This document shows, in pieces, positions 45,965 through 56,300 of a stretch of 64,000 nucleotides of DNA. Origin of the DNA: Bdellovibrionota bacterium (GTDB lineage: Bacteria; Bdellovibrionota; Bdellovibrionia; Bdellovibrionales; Bdellovibrionaceae); contig CAUJGP010000002.1 of assembly GCA_963170155.1 (NCBI GenBank), forward strand, positions 1-64,000. The letters run 5' to 3'. Each line of letters starts with the position of its first letter. The stretch's first letter is position 1. Position numbers and translations under genes: made by a program. Below the pieces are notes generated by a model, which saw nothing but the letters and a program-made list of their open reading frames with translations, ran no database searches and was not told where the DNA came from.

Positions 45965-47764
45965 ATGAGAAGTAAAAAGATACTCCGTCAAATAAAGAAG
46001 TCTTTCCTGACTGAAAATATTGAAGCGGAGTTTCAAACTTTATTCGAGCAGTTAAAAGCAGGTGAAATGCCTACCGATCTCCCTTCATGGCGAACTCGCC
46101 TAGAGGGGCTTTCTCAATTTCTGGATTTTATTGACAACACCTATGCACAGCACGATACGGCCATGGAGCTAGCCAATCGCAGCCTTGAAGTCTCTACCAA
46201 AGAGCTTTATGAAGCGAACGAAAAATCCCGTTTTGCTCTCAGTGCCATGAATTCCATGGTCAATAGCCTTGACGAAGGATTTCTTGTCATCAATCACAGC
46301 GGAATTTGTGACAAACTGGTCTCTCAATCAGCCATTCATTTACTGGGCCGTAACCCCCAAGGGGAGCCTTTGTCAAAAATCCTCAATGTTCCAAAAGAAG
46401 ATGAGGAATCTTTTTCGGATTGGTTTTCTATGATCCTCTCTGAGGTGATTCCTTTTGAGGATCTCGTTGATTTAGCTCCGAAGTCCCTCCTCCCTAACAC
46501 CACCCAAAGAAATTTAGAAATTAAATTTAAACCGATTAGAGACGAAGAAACTCAAAAAATTAAAGAACTTGTTTTGATTCTTATCGATGTAACAGAAAAA
46601 GCAGAAGTCGAACGCCGCCTGACTGAACAAAAGTTACTCACAGACATGGTTCTGCAATATCTCAATAATAAATCTAATTTCAAACGCATTTTATACATAA
46701 CAAAAGAAACTATTGATTCCATGAAGTCATGGATTTTCAATCCCGCAGATTGGGGAGAACAACTCTCTTCTCTCGCTAGGGAACTTCACTCTCTCAAAGG
46801 AGGGCTTAATACGCTTTCCATATATTCTCTCGGATACAAAGTTCATCAAATCGAAGATGAAATCAGTGCTTTCACCAAAAAAAATTCTTACCTTCCCGAT
46901 ATCGAAAATTTAATTCACCTTCTCGCGCAAGATTTTCAGGATACCTTAGATGAATTTTTTAAAAAATACCGTCCGATTTTAATCTTAGACAGCAAAGACT
47001 CCACTCTCACAAAAGAAATACCCGTTGATAACATCTATCGATTTAGCACAGAGCTCTTAAGGGCTGGGCTTACGGATCTGCTGCAACGCTATGTCGATGA
47101 GGTCATCGCGGTTCCACTCTCCAGCATGTTCGCAGCCATTGAGGCCGGGGTGTATTCACTCTCCCTCAATTATGGCTACCCAGTGGAATTTATAATTCAT
47201 GACCCTCAAAAAATTAAAGTGGTGCCAGAATTTTATATAAGACTTTTTGACAACCTAGTGCATATTTTTAACAACATGATTGACCATGGCATGGAAACAG
47301 AAAAAGAGCGGCAAATCCTTGGCAAAAGCCCCATGGCTCACATCGACGTGCACTTAACACTCACACCCAATGCTCAATATCCTTCAAATCAAACATTGCA
47401 ACTGATCTTAACCGATGATGGAAAAGGAATCGATCCCTCTCTTATCAAAGAAAAGCTGACCTCTCGAGGATTGAATGTAAACACCGAATCGGACCAACAA
47501 ATCATTAATCATATTTTTGATGAAGGATTCTCATCTCGCGAAGTTGCCAATCTGACCGCTGGCCGAGGTGTTGGCTTGTTTGCCGTGAAAAAAGCGGTTG
47601 AAGAAATAAATGGCGATATTTCAGTAACATCAACTGTTGGCCAAGGCACCAGCTTCAAGATCCGTGTTCCTTATGTGAAAGAAATTGATTCGAGCACGAT
47701 CACTCAGGTCTCAGAGAATTTAAAGTCAGGCGATAAAAATACTTTGTTGAAGACAGTATCGTAA
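45965..47764 (+). CDS. PAS/HPt/CheA-like ATPase signalling protein
   Basis: A 599-aa cytoplasmic protein. A coiled-coil N-terminus leads to a PAS-like domain (~90-210: SMVNSLDEGFLVINHSGICD to VLILIDVTEKAE), then an HPt-like helical bundle carrying the phosphorylatable His of RELHSLKGGLNTL (about residue 275), and a CheA-type HATPase_c domain with N box HIFNNMIDHGMETEKER, G1 box TDDGKGIDPSLI and G2 box TAGRGVGLFAVKKAV. No CheW-like or receiver domain and no DHp helix pair. So the ATPase would phosphorylate its own HPt, as in CheA, but with a PAS input. The frame extends to a TTG at 45941; the ATG at 45965 follows the FIST stop by four bases and is preferred. Confidence 0.88.
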   Translation: MRSKKILRQIKKSFLTENIEAEFQTLFEQLKAGEMPTDLPSWRTRLEGLSQFLDFIDNTYAQHDTAMELANRSLEVSTKELYEANEKSRFALSAMNSMVNSLDEGFLVINHSGICDKLVSQSAIHLLGRNPQGEPLSKILNVPKEDEESFSDWFSMILSEVIPFEDLVDLAPKSLLPNTTQRNLEIKFKPIRDEETQKIKELVLILIDVTEKAEVERRLTEQKLLTDMVLQYLNNKSNFKRILYITKETIDSMKSWIFNPADWGEQLSSLARELHSLKGGLNTLSIYSLGYKVHQIEDEISAFTKKNSYLPDIENLIHLLAQDFQDTLDEFFKKYRPILILDSKDSTLTKEIPVDNIYRFSTELLRAGLTDLLQRYVDEVIAVPLSSMFAAIEAGVYSLSLNYGYPVEFIIHDPQKIKVVPEFYIRLFDNLVHIFNNMIDHGMETEKERQILGKSPMAHIDVHLTLTPNAQYPSNQTLQLILTDDGKGIDPSLIKEKLTSRGLNVNTESDQQIINHIFDEGFSSREVANLTAGRGVGLFAVKKAVEEINGDISVTSTVGQGTSFKIRVPYVKEIDSSTITQVSENLKSGDKNTLLKTVS

Positions 47765-47911
47765 TGTTACTTATATGTCAGGAAGGACAAATCAAGCCAT
47801 TATCACCGATGGCATTGATCTTCAAAGGTGAGTCCATGCAAGCATTGAACTCAACCCTATCTTTGGTATTTTTAATCCATTTTGAAATGAAAAAATTCAA
47901 ATAAGAATTAT

Positions 47912-48169
47912 TTAAGCTACTTTCTTCTTAAACTTCATAAAATTCTGATATTTTTTATCAAAATCTTTTGCGAATTGGCCACCGACCGTGACTAAACCCT
48001 CTTTAAACCAAGTATAATGTTCATCACAGAATCCGGCCTTCGTCGATTTACTTTTACAGCCTTCGACTTTACAACGGTCCAAACCAATAGCCACGACATT
48101 GCTCTGGTTATTCCCGCTTCCTTTTTCAACTGACTTTGGCTGTCCAACCGTTGGTTCTTTTTTACTCAT
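47912..48169 (-). CDS. Small Cys/His-containing protein (putative zinc-binding)
   Basis: An 85-aa soluble protein with a disordered N-terminus and a compact motif CKVEGCKSKSTKAGFCDEHY (C-x4-C-x9-C-x2-H), which looks like a small zinc site, followed by TWFKEGLVTVGG and a basic helical tail (YQNFMKFKKKVA). I believe similar short proteins recur in Bdellovibrio genomes but I have no named family for it. The start is well supported by GAGGAGG a few bases upstream. It stands alone between the signalling module and the unknown pair at 48.4-51.4 kb. Confidence 0.75.
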   Translation of the reverse strand: MSKKEPTVGQPKSVEKGSGNNQSNVVAIGLDRCKVEGCKSKSTKAGFCDEHYTWFKEGLVTVGGQFAKDFDKKYQNFMKFKKKVA

Positions 48170-48342
48170 AAATCCTCCTCATTCTCATTAGTCAAATTAA
48201 TAAGTCCTTAATCATGAATGAAAGAAACCCCTTACAGTTTTACCTGCAGGTTCATTTCATTGATGCGAATGCAACACCATCCTATCGGATAATAGCTCAT
48301 AAAGCTTAACAAGACTTAAATCCATGGGGTGATTTAGAAAAT

Positions 48343-48359
48343 AACCCTTACTGAGGGTT
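48343..48359 (-). terminator. Intrinsic terminator of the 48.4-51.3 kb gene pair
   Basis: On the minus strand AACCCT-CAGTA-AGGGTT (6-bp stem) is followed by ATTTTCT, right after the stop codon of the small gene at 48361-48684. Confidence 0.55.
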
Positions 48360-48360
48360 C

Positions 48361-48684
48361 TCAATCGGAAAGATCCTCTGATTGAATAAAAACAATTTCA
48401 GCACTTTCATTGAAAGAAGTGTTCAAATGCTTTCTTAAGTGATCAAAAGAACTAAATTCATGGTAACGCACAAAACTTTCTATACCGACAGAAAGCTTTT
48501 CGAATATGGATAAAACCTCTTGCTTGGATAAAAACGGAGAAAAAAATTTAATTTTACACTGAATGGAGCAAGGCATATCTGAAAAAGGATGTAAGCTTAA
48601 AGTCGCCTCCTGATCTTTAAAAAGTAACAGATCCGCTTTCATAACTAATGGCAATATCGTTTGTATTATCTTTTCGAGATTCAT
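48361..48684 (-). CDS. Small protein coupled to the nucleosidase-like protein
   Basis: A 107-aa soluble protein, no signal peptide, no recognised family. It has a hydrophobic-helical start (LEKIIQTILPLVMKADLLLF), one Cys pair (PCSIQCKIKFF), and an acidic end (QSEDLSD). Its ATG overlaps the stop of the 885-aa gene by four bases, so the two are made together. If the large protein is exported, this one stays inside unless it is carried along; an immunity, chaperone or inhibitor role is possible but not shown. Confidence 0.7.
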   Translation of the reverse strand: MNLEKIIQTILPLVMKADLLLFKDQEATLSLHPFSDMPCSIQCKIKFFSPFLSKQEVLSIFEKLSVGIESFVRYHEFSSFDHLRKHLNTSFNESAEIVFIQSEDLSD

Positions 48685-51338
48685 AGAGACATTGCCTCCC
48701 CTAACTCTTCTTTTAAAATAATAGATAATACATTATCAATTTCATATTTTTTGATAGGGAGCCTGTACTCCTCATTTTTAGAAAAATCCAAACCGCTATG
48801 CAACTCATCGCTAATTTTTAATATGGCATAAAAACGATTTTTGTTTTTCTTAACTGACAATGCGAGATCATAGAGTTCTTGCTCAACAACATCAATGGAG
48901 TATCTTTTCTTATAAAAATCATACCAAACACGATCTTCAAATAAAATACTATCAATGGAAACATGACGAACAGTTCTATCCTTATGCAACCCCGGAAGAG
49001 AAGGTGCCTCTAACAACTTTATGGCCAAATTAGATATTAATTCTGATTTTTTATGATTAAGGTCATTACCGAGAGAAAAATACTGAGGCATCACAAAATC
49101 ATTCAAACGATATTTTTCATTTAAACTTCCTGCTGTTCCAGAGAAAACAACAGTTGGCGCAGAACCCATTTTTTTAAACGAATCTACAAGTATACTCGCG
49201 CGATCCCCAAATAATCTTGGTTCTATACTGGTGACAAACACTGATTTCCCACCTTTTACAAAAAATTTTCCGCTCAGCTCTTCATTGAAGAGGCCTTTAA
49301 CCTCTTTAAAACCCGCTACACTTAATATTTTAGCCGCGGCCATTGAGTTTCCAATAATAAGAACATCGGGTTTTACCTCTTCTGCTTCAAGTAGGCTTAT
49401 CATCTTCGCCTCGATTGAAGCTGATGCCTTTAAAACTTTAATTCGTTTCGGATCAATGCTCGCATCGTGGGTTGTTTTAAAATAAATAAGATGAGCAATA
49501 GCTTCATGCAAAGCCGCACGCCCCAAAAGGGTTTGAAGTACGTAAATAGTCTCCCCTGTTTCGGGGCGACGAGCGATAAACTGATTAAAATCTGTCATTT
49601 TATTTCTCGATAATTCTACGATCTCAGAAAAACCAAGTTGAAATAAATTTTTCAAGCACTCCTTACGCGAAGATCCATAAACTCTAATAGGTAAATTCTT
49701 TGATTTTGTTAACCAAAGAAAGGTTTCGGGCGCAATATGCCTATAAACATATTCGGGAACATCCAGCGTGTGCACCTGATCTCCTTCATATCTTTTATAT
49801 TGGGAAATGACATAAGGAAGAACCGTCTTCTCTACAACCACGGGTCCAATATTCAGACTTTCAAAGTGTTCTTCTTTAATTCTAAATTGCGAGAGAGACG
49901 TTTTTTTAATCCACCATAACGCAAAGGCGTCTGCCCTCTTTAACGATGGTGAAGAGTCCGTAAAATCAGGATGTTCTTTTACAAATAAATCAACACTCTT
50001 GCCAAGATCATTTTTCTTCAGATTGAATAAGAAACCAACCTTGATCAAATCATTGATAATTCTTTTTTCTCGGAATTTTGGAGAGCTTGTTTCCAAAATT
50101 TTCACAGTTTCAATAAAATCTCTTAGCCACATGAAAAGGGCTGATTGAGCGTCAACTAATGTGATGTCTTTTCCCAAAAAATTTTTAAGCAATGAAGGTT
50201 GAAATTCTAACAAAAGCTGTGTTCTAATTTTTTGAACTTCATTTTCATTAAAACTGCTGACTTCATCTCTTAGATTTTTTATATCTTCAAACCGCAACAA
50301 AGGGCGAAACCTAATATCATCTATAAAGTTTTTTACCCTTGGCTCTAAACTATTTTCATTTTTTCTAAGATTAAATTTTTTTAAAATGTCGGTTTTTGAT
50401 TTTTTACTCTCGGCCTGTAGTTGTTCATATGTAAATCGAACGGTAAAATCACCATCTGTTTTAAAGTCCGTATGAAAGGTGTCGCTTTGATTTAACGAAT
50501 GAACCCCTGACTCCAGTTTTAACAAGAACTCTTCCATCAGAAATTCCGCTTGTTCTCGCTTTAGGCTATATCTTCGCTCAAGGATTCTTATTATTGGTTC
50601 TATTTCTTTTTTTTCTTTAGATCCATTAATTAAATTTTGTATCGCTGATTCTCCAGAAAGTGCTTCTAGAATTTGATTTCTCCATGAAACTTCCTGCTGG
50701 ATCAGTTTGGAAACAAAGCTTTCAATATCCATATTTTTAGTCACAGCAACTTTTAAATCCAGAGATGAATTTGTCCGATTCAAAACGGACGAAACTAAAT
50801 CACTCAGCCATATAAAGCGTTTATTTCGACCAGAAACATCAACACCAACCAAATCTACCAAAAGAGACAAGCTTTCATAAACACAACTTACGGTCATCTT
50901 TTGGTCTCGACGACGGATACTCTCTTGAATCTTAAGAACTTGCGCTGAGTTGAGTCCTTTTATTTCAACAATAAGTCCATGCCTCATAGTTTCAGCATTT
51001 TCAATAATACCCACGGGCTTAAGAACATGCCCATCTAAACGAACGGAACCTGCCTGCAAAAATGAGTGCCCCCATCTCTCCACCCCAATGAAAACTCTTT
51101 GATCCAAATCAGGAAAAACTTTTTTAAGATTAACAATATTAGGTTTTCCTTCTAAGGTAATATCTAAGAGCACCTGAACGTCTTTAGGCTTTACAAAATC
51201 GGCGGGAAAATTATTATCAATTTGAATGCTATTTTTCGAGTTATCTGAATTCGAGAAAATATTTTTACAACTCAATGAGAAGGCTGTAGTTTGATTTATT
51301 AAAAATGAAAGTATAAAAACTATAAAATGCTTGTGCAT
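48681..51338 (-). CDS. Large secreted protein with a nucleoside-phosphorylase-like C-terminal domain
   Basis: An 885-aa protein. The ATG at 51338 gives a signal peptide (HKHFIVFILSFLINQTTAFS); the open frame begins ten codons earlier at a TTG. Residues ~20-180 are beta-rich with cysteines, ~200-480 helical and charged, ~500-640 mixed. The last ~230 residues look like the phosphorylase/nucleosidase fold: KPDVLIIGNSMAAAKIL, TVVFSGTAGSLNEKYRLNDF (compare the AGGL/GD block of MTA/SAH nucleosidases), a VDSILFEDRVWYDF stretch, VEQELYDLAL (in place of the E-M-E ribose-binding motif) and KISDELHSGLDF (the SD catalytic pair). An exported nucleoside-hydrolysing or phosphorolysing domain is inferred. 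The next gene overlaps by four bases. Confidence 0.7.
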   Translation of the reverse strand: MHKHFIVFILSFLINQTTAFSLSCKNIFSNSDNSKNSIQIDNNFPADFVKPKDVQVLLDITLEGKPNIVNLKKVFPDLDQRVFIGVERWGHSFLQAGSVRLDGHVLKPVGIIENAETMRHGLIVEIKGLNSAQVLKIQESIRRRDQKMTVSCVYESLSLLVDLVGVDVSGRNKRFIWLSDLVSSVLNRTNSSLDLKVAVTKNMDIESFVSKLIQQEVSWRNQILEALSGESAIQNLINGSKEKKEIEPIIRILERRYSLKREQAEFLMEEFLLKLESGVHSLNQSDTFHTDFKTDGDFTVRFTYEQLQAESKKSKTDILKKFNLRKNENSLEPRVKNFIDDIRFRPLLRFEDIKNLRDEVSSFNENEVQKIRTQLLLEFQPSLLKNFLGKDITLVDAQSALFMWLRDFIETVKILETSSPKFREKRIINDLIKVGFLFNLKKNDLGKSVDLFVKEHPDFTDSSPSLKRADAFALWWIKKTSLSQFRIKEEHFESLNIGPVVVEKTVLPYVISQYKRYEGDQVHTLDVPEYVYRHIAPETFLWLTKSKNLPIRVYGSSRKECLKNLFQLGFSEIVELSRNKMTDFNQFIARRPETGETIYVLQTLLGRAALHEAIAHLIYFKTTHDASIDPKRIKVLKASASIEAKMISLLEAEEVKPDVLIIGNSMAAAKILSVAGFKEVKGLFNEELSGKFFVKGGKSVFVTSIEPRLFGDRASILVDSFKKMGSAPTVVFSGTAGSLNEKYRLNDFVMPQYFSLGNDLNHKKSELISNLAIKLLEAPSLPGLHKDRTVRHVSIDSILFEDRVWYDFYKKRYSIDVVEQELYDLALSVKKNKNRFYAILKISDELHSGLDFSKNEEYRLPIKKYEIDNVLSIILKEELGEAMSL

Positions 51339-51730
51339 TTTTCTATAAATGTGCAAGCTTAATGCCAATAACTAAACACTCTTAGGCTCACTAATCCCTC
51401 CCTCATCTACTTATAATGTATAAATAATAACCGATGAGACTCCAACGAGCATGAGTTTTTGCCAAATCACACTGTCAGTAGCTACTCTTTCTATCTAATA
51501 TTTTGCTCTTTGAGGTCATTAAAAAAGAGTTTGATTGATGAATCGATCACTTTTAAAAAGTTATGTAAACAAAATAGGCCTTGTTAAAACTGATTTTTGT
51601 CACCACCAGGATCCCCAAATCAAATAAAATATATGTAGAATGTTTTTTTCGTTTGGAATGAAAATTGCTAATCTGACGTAAAATACTATCAGAAAAATAA
51701 TTCTGAAATTTAAAGAGTTTTGGAGATGCT
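51339..51730. other. Divergent intergenic region upstream of tolC-like gene 1
   Basis: About 390 bases between the nucleosidase-like gene (minus) and TolC-like gene 1 (plus). No gene. AT-rich tracts could hold both promoters; a weak TTGCTA-N16-TATCAG at about 51667-51694 is the only -35/-10 pair I would mention, with little weight. Confidence 0.4.
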
Positions 51731-53296
51731 ATGATCATGAAGAAATTTTTATCCACATTTGTTATCTTACCCTTAACAATAACAAATGCTTTTCATTTAT
51801 CTCATGCCCAAACGGGAACGTCGCCAGTCCCCTTGCCAGATAAAAAACCAGCATTACCTGAATATTTCCAAACAAAGTCAGATTTAAGCCTTAATCTCCC
51901 TCAACTTATACAACAAGGGGTCCAAAAAGAAGAACAGAACCGTTCTCGTAAAAGAAATAATAAAAAATCGGGATCCGATCAATCCAATGTTATTGATAAT
52001 TCTCGCAGATCTACACAAGTCTCAAGATTGAGTCTCTCCGACATCTATACACATGCTTATCACACCGATAGCCGTATTGGAACGGTAAGAAACGAATTTG
52101 AGGCTTCAGAATACCATGCCCGCGCTGATTTAGCCCGCACATGGGGCCCGCAATTAGCCTTTGTTGCCGGGTTTTCATGGAGAGATGCATCCAATGCCTC
52201 TTCATCCCTCGTGCAAATGGGAAATTTTGGAAGCGGTTCCAGCAACTCGGTGGGCATTTCACTCTCTCAACCTATCTTTAATTATCAACAAATTCTTCAA
52301 ACTAAACAATCAAAGTTTGCTATCGCTTTAAATGAATTACGAAATGTCATTGCTCAACAAGACTTGATGACCAGGATCGTTAAATCTTACTTGGATATTT
52401 TAAAAGCCGAAATTTCCATTGAATTTAAAGATCAAGAGTATCAAGCCGCCAGGACACATTTAGAGTACCTTGAACAACAATTAATCGTTGAGCCGTCCAT
52501 GATTGTCTCTGTTGAAGAAGCAAGAGCTCGATTAAACTCCATTGAAGGTTCAAAAAAACTATATGAAACCAATCTCGCTGTGGCCAAAGGGCTTTTTCTA
52601 CAAACCTGGGGCATCGATTTAAGCACTCATAGGCTGAGACGCCTCAAACCCAATCTTCAATTTGAACTCCCAAGCCCTAACAACGTCGCCGATTGGGCCC
52701 AAAGAGCGAGGGAATCCAATCTCGTGGTTCAACACAATAAAGGTTTAGTTGAACTTGCTAAATTTGATATTCAAAAGGCCAGAGCAGCTCTCTATATGCC
52801 CGTTATCAGTGGTACCTTTAATTATTCAAGACAAGAAAACTCTTTTGCTGGAATCCCTGATTTCGTTAACTATGGTTACAACGCGGGAATTAACGTGACC
52901 ATTCCTCTTGCCGATTCTGGTTATACCAACAGCAAAACAAAAGAGCTCGTTTCTATTCGAGAAAGTATCCGTTATAACGTGATCACGGCTCAAAATAACG
53001 CTGTTGACGCCTCTAATAACTCTTTCTTCAACATTGTTAACGGTCTTCCCACCATAGAGTCCTATCAAGAAGCTGTTGAAAAGGATGCATTTGTTTTGGA
53101 CGGTAAAAAAGAGTTTTTCCAATATAATCTGAGTTCAAGCTTTGAAGTTTTAGTCGCTGTTCGTCAGCTCAATGCCAGCAAGCAACAGCTGATTGATGAA
53201 CAATTTAAAGTGTTATTAAATAAAATAACTCTCCTACAGGCAGCAGGGACTCTTTCTCCGTCAGACCTTAGAGATTTTGACTCTCTTTTTGAATAA
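51731..53296 (+). CDS. TolC-family outer-membrane efflux protein 1
   Basis: A 521-aa protein with signal peptide (KKFLSTFVILPLTITNAF...LSHAQ), a low-complexity basic linker (RSRKRNNKKSG), and two OEP repeats: SLSDIYTHAYHTDSRIG, AFVAGFSW, SVGISLSQPIFNYQQILQTK in the first, and WAQRARESNLVVQHNKGLVELAKFDIQKARA...VNVTIPLADSG in the second. It forms the trimeric outer-membrane channel of a type I or RND export system. GGAG eight bases before the ATG. It is convergent with the RND pump gene and shares a terminator with it, so the two may work together though not in one operon. Confidence 0.92.
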   Translation: MIMKKFLSTFVILPLTITNAFHLSHAQTGTSPVPLPDKKPALPEYFQTKSDLSLNLPQLIQQGVQKEEQNRSRKRNNKKSGSDQSNVIDNSRRSTQVSRLSLSDIYTHAYHTDSRIGTVRNEFEASEYHARADLARTWGPQLAFVAGFSWRDASNASSSLVQMGNFGSGSSNSVGISLSQPIFNYQQILQTKQSKFAIALNELRNVIAQQDLMTRIVKSYLDILKAEISIEFKDQEYQAARTHLEYLEQQLIVEPSMIVSVEEARARLNSIEGSKKLYETNLAVAKGLFLQTWGIDLSTHRLRRLKPNLQFELPSPNNVADWAQRARESNLVVQHNKGLVELAKFDIQKARAALYMPVISGTFNYSRQENSFAGIPDFVNYGYNAGINVTIPLADSGYTNSKTKELVSIRESIRYNVITAQNNAVDASNNSFFNIVNGLPTIESYQEAVEKDAFVLDGKKEFFQYNLSSSFEVLVAVRQLNASKQQLIDEQFKVLLNKITLLQAAGTLSPSDLRDFDSLFE

Positions 53297-53305
53297 TTTG
53301 AGTAA

Positions 53306-53332
53306 CAAGGAATACCGCAATGGCATTCCTTG
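53306..53332. terminator. Bidirectional stem-loop between convergent tolC-like gene 1 and the RND gene
   Basis: CAAGGAATACC (53306-53316) and GGCATTCCTTG (53322-53332) form an 11-bp stem with one mismatch (a G-U wobble on the minus-strand RNA). It sits in the 43 bases between the two stop codons. T-runs are poor on both sides. Confidence 0.5.
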
Positions 53333-53339
53333 AGAGACT

Positions 53340-56300
53340 TTAAGCCAAAAAACGGCTGAACTTGCGAATTAAAAAAGCCCTGACCTTTTCAATGTACCCG
53401 TAAGCAGCGGGTACAACCACTAGAGTCAATAAAGTGGAGCTGATAAGCCCTCCAATCAAAGCCACTCCCATACTCGTTCTTTGCTTAGAAGCCTCATTCA
53501 GACCAATCGCCACAGGGAGCATCCCTGCAATGAGGGCAAAGCTCGTCATTAAAATAGGACGCAAGCGATTTTTACCCGCATGTAAAATAGCATCATGCAA
53601 ACCTTTTCCTGCCTGCATGGATTGATGAATATAATCCACCAAAATAATGGAGTTCTTCGTCGCGATTCCCAACAACATAATACATCCAATCATCGAGTAA
53701 ATATCCAAAGTGCTCTGAGTCATCCACAGGCCATAAAAAGCACCGCAAGCCGCCAGCGGCAGAACCAACATAATTGTAAAAGGCGTCATAAATGATTCAT
53801 AAAGCGATGCTAAAACCATGTAAATAAAAAGAATACCAAAGCCCAAGGCCGCCACGATGCTCACGACCAATTCTTGAAAGCTTTCTGCCTGCCCGACAAA
53901 TTTATAAGTCATTCCCTCAGGCAGTGGATGTTCTTTGTCTAATAATTTTTTGACATCCGCAATGGCAGCTCCCATTCCTGGGCCTTTAGGTTTAATCTCA
54001 GCACTGATCTGAATATAACGGATACGATCTTGGCGGTTGATGCTTGTTGGCCCCTGAGCCTCCTTCACACTGCCAAAAAACTTCAAATAGGGCATTCCAC
54101 CCTTCATGCCCGGAACACGTAAGATATCCATAAAATCTTTTAAATTCCGCTGATCTTCTCTCAAACGAATACGAACATCATACTCACGTCCGTGTTCACG
54201 ATAAACCGCTGGGGTGACTCCCTCCACAAGAGCTCTCAACTCATCTCCCACCTGCACATTTAAAACACCAAGCTCCGCGGATTTTTGTGGATCAATTTCA
54301 ATTTGCACTTCAGGTTTACCCAAGCGGAAACTGGAATCAACATCGACGAGCGCAGGATGATCCTTCAACTTTTCAAAAACGAATTGAGCTTCTTTTTCCA
54401 ACTGCTCTTGATTGGTCCCAGAAATATTCAAAGAAAAAGGGCGACCTCCCCCTCCCACTCTATCTTTATCTTTGATCAAGGGATTCATCGAGATAAATGG
54501 TTTTAATTTTTCGCGCATCACCGCCTTGAATTCACTGGTGCTGACATCCCTTTTTTCATAAGAAATCATTTCCACAAAAATAGAAGCTTTGTTCGATTCG
54601 CCGTTCGCGGTCCCCACAGTCACCAAGGTCTGCTCTACTTCAGGTTGAGCGCGCACGAGTTCATCCACCTCTTTTACCATGCGATCCATTTTATCTAAAC
54701 TCGTGTCTGGAGTTAATTCCAGCGAGACATAAAACTCCCCATTATCTTGCGGTGGCAGAAAAGTCTTAGGAATAAACTTCGTCATGAAAATAGACACCAC
54801 AAAAATAGCAAATGCACCTAATAAAATAGTCTTTGGATGTGTTAAAGTGAATTCCAAAACTTTTACATAAAGATCTTCAAACCAAGTTTGTAAGCGATCA
54901 AAACGCGAAAGCATCGAGTTGATTCGCTTTCCAATGCCACTCAAAAAACCTTTTTTGCTTTTTTCTTGGCCTTCTTTGTGATGGCCGCTTCCGACGAAAT
55001 AGGCCGACATCATTGGAGCCATTGTGATCGCATCAGCTAGTGAGATCAGCATGGCAAAACAAACGGTCAAACCAAATTCTTTAAAAAACTGCCCCACCAC
55101 CCCTGATAAAAATCCAATGGGCCCAAACACCGCAATGACGGTCATTGTTGTTGCAACCACAGCCAATAAAACTTCTTTAGTCCCATCCAAAGACGCCTGT
55201 TTGGCTGATTTTCCCATTTCAATATGACGATAAATATTTTCACGAACCACAATGGCATCATCAACCAAGAGCCCTACCGCTAAAGATAAAGCCAAGAGAG
55301 TCATGATGTTGATCGTGAAACCAGCAATAGCCATAAGAATAAAGGCTCCCAGCAAAGAATTGGGAAGGGCTAAACTGGTGATGATCGTTGATCGAAATGA
55401 ACCTAGAAAAAAGAACACCACAACAATAGTTAAAAGGATACCAATGATAATCGTTTCATTCACATCATACACATTGGCTTTGATGGGAACCGATCCGTCT
55501 TGAACGAGCTTAACGACCCCTCTTCCCTTGATTTGCTTGTTAATCGCATCCAAGCTTTTAATAACTGCATTCGCCACTTCAATCGTGTTGGCTCCAGATT
55601 GTCGAAAAATCTGCACCATCAACCCTGGTTTTCCGTTGATGTACGTTCGAGACATTTCATCTTCAAGAGTATCTTTTATTTTAGCAATGGAACCCAACTT
55701 AAGCGGATGACTGATATTCGCGTAATTCAAAGGAATTTCTTTCAACTCTTCGATACTGCGAAACTCACCAAGTGTACGAATCACACTCGTTACATCCCCT
55801 CGATCAATCTTTCCGACAGGAGTATTTTTACCTGCCACTGAAAGATTATTACGAATCATGGATGCGGATACTTCGGCATCGGACATTCGATTCAAATCCA
55901 ATTCAACATGAATCTCCCGCTTGCGGCCTCCCATGATTTGAACTAAACCCACTTGATTGACTTGCTCCAAACGAGGTCGCACCACCAAATCAACCAAATC
56001 ATAAAGCTCACCAGGGGGTAATTTTGATTCAATAGCGACGCTCAAAATAGGTTGATCCGCAGGGTCAATCCGTCGAATCACTGGATCCAAGGCATCTTCA
56101 GGAAGTTTATTTCTCACTTTTGCAACACGATCACGAATTTGTTGCTCCGCATATTTAATATCCGAAGAAAGGCTGAATTCAGAAGTCACGATAGAAAGCC
56201 CTTCTTGGCTTACAGAGCTTAATGTTTTGAGGCCAGAAATGGATGCCAGTTCATCTTCAATCGGCTTACTGATTAATGTTTCAATTTCGCTGGGCCCAGC

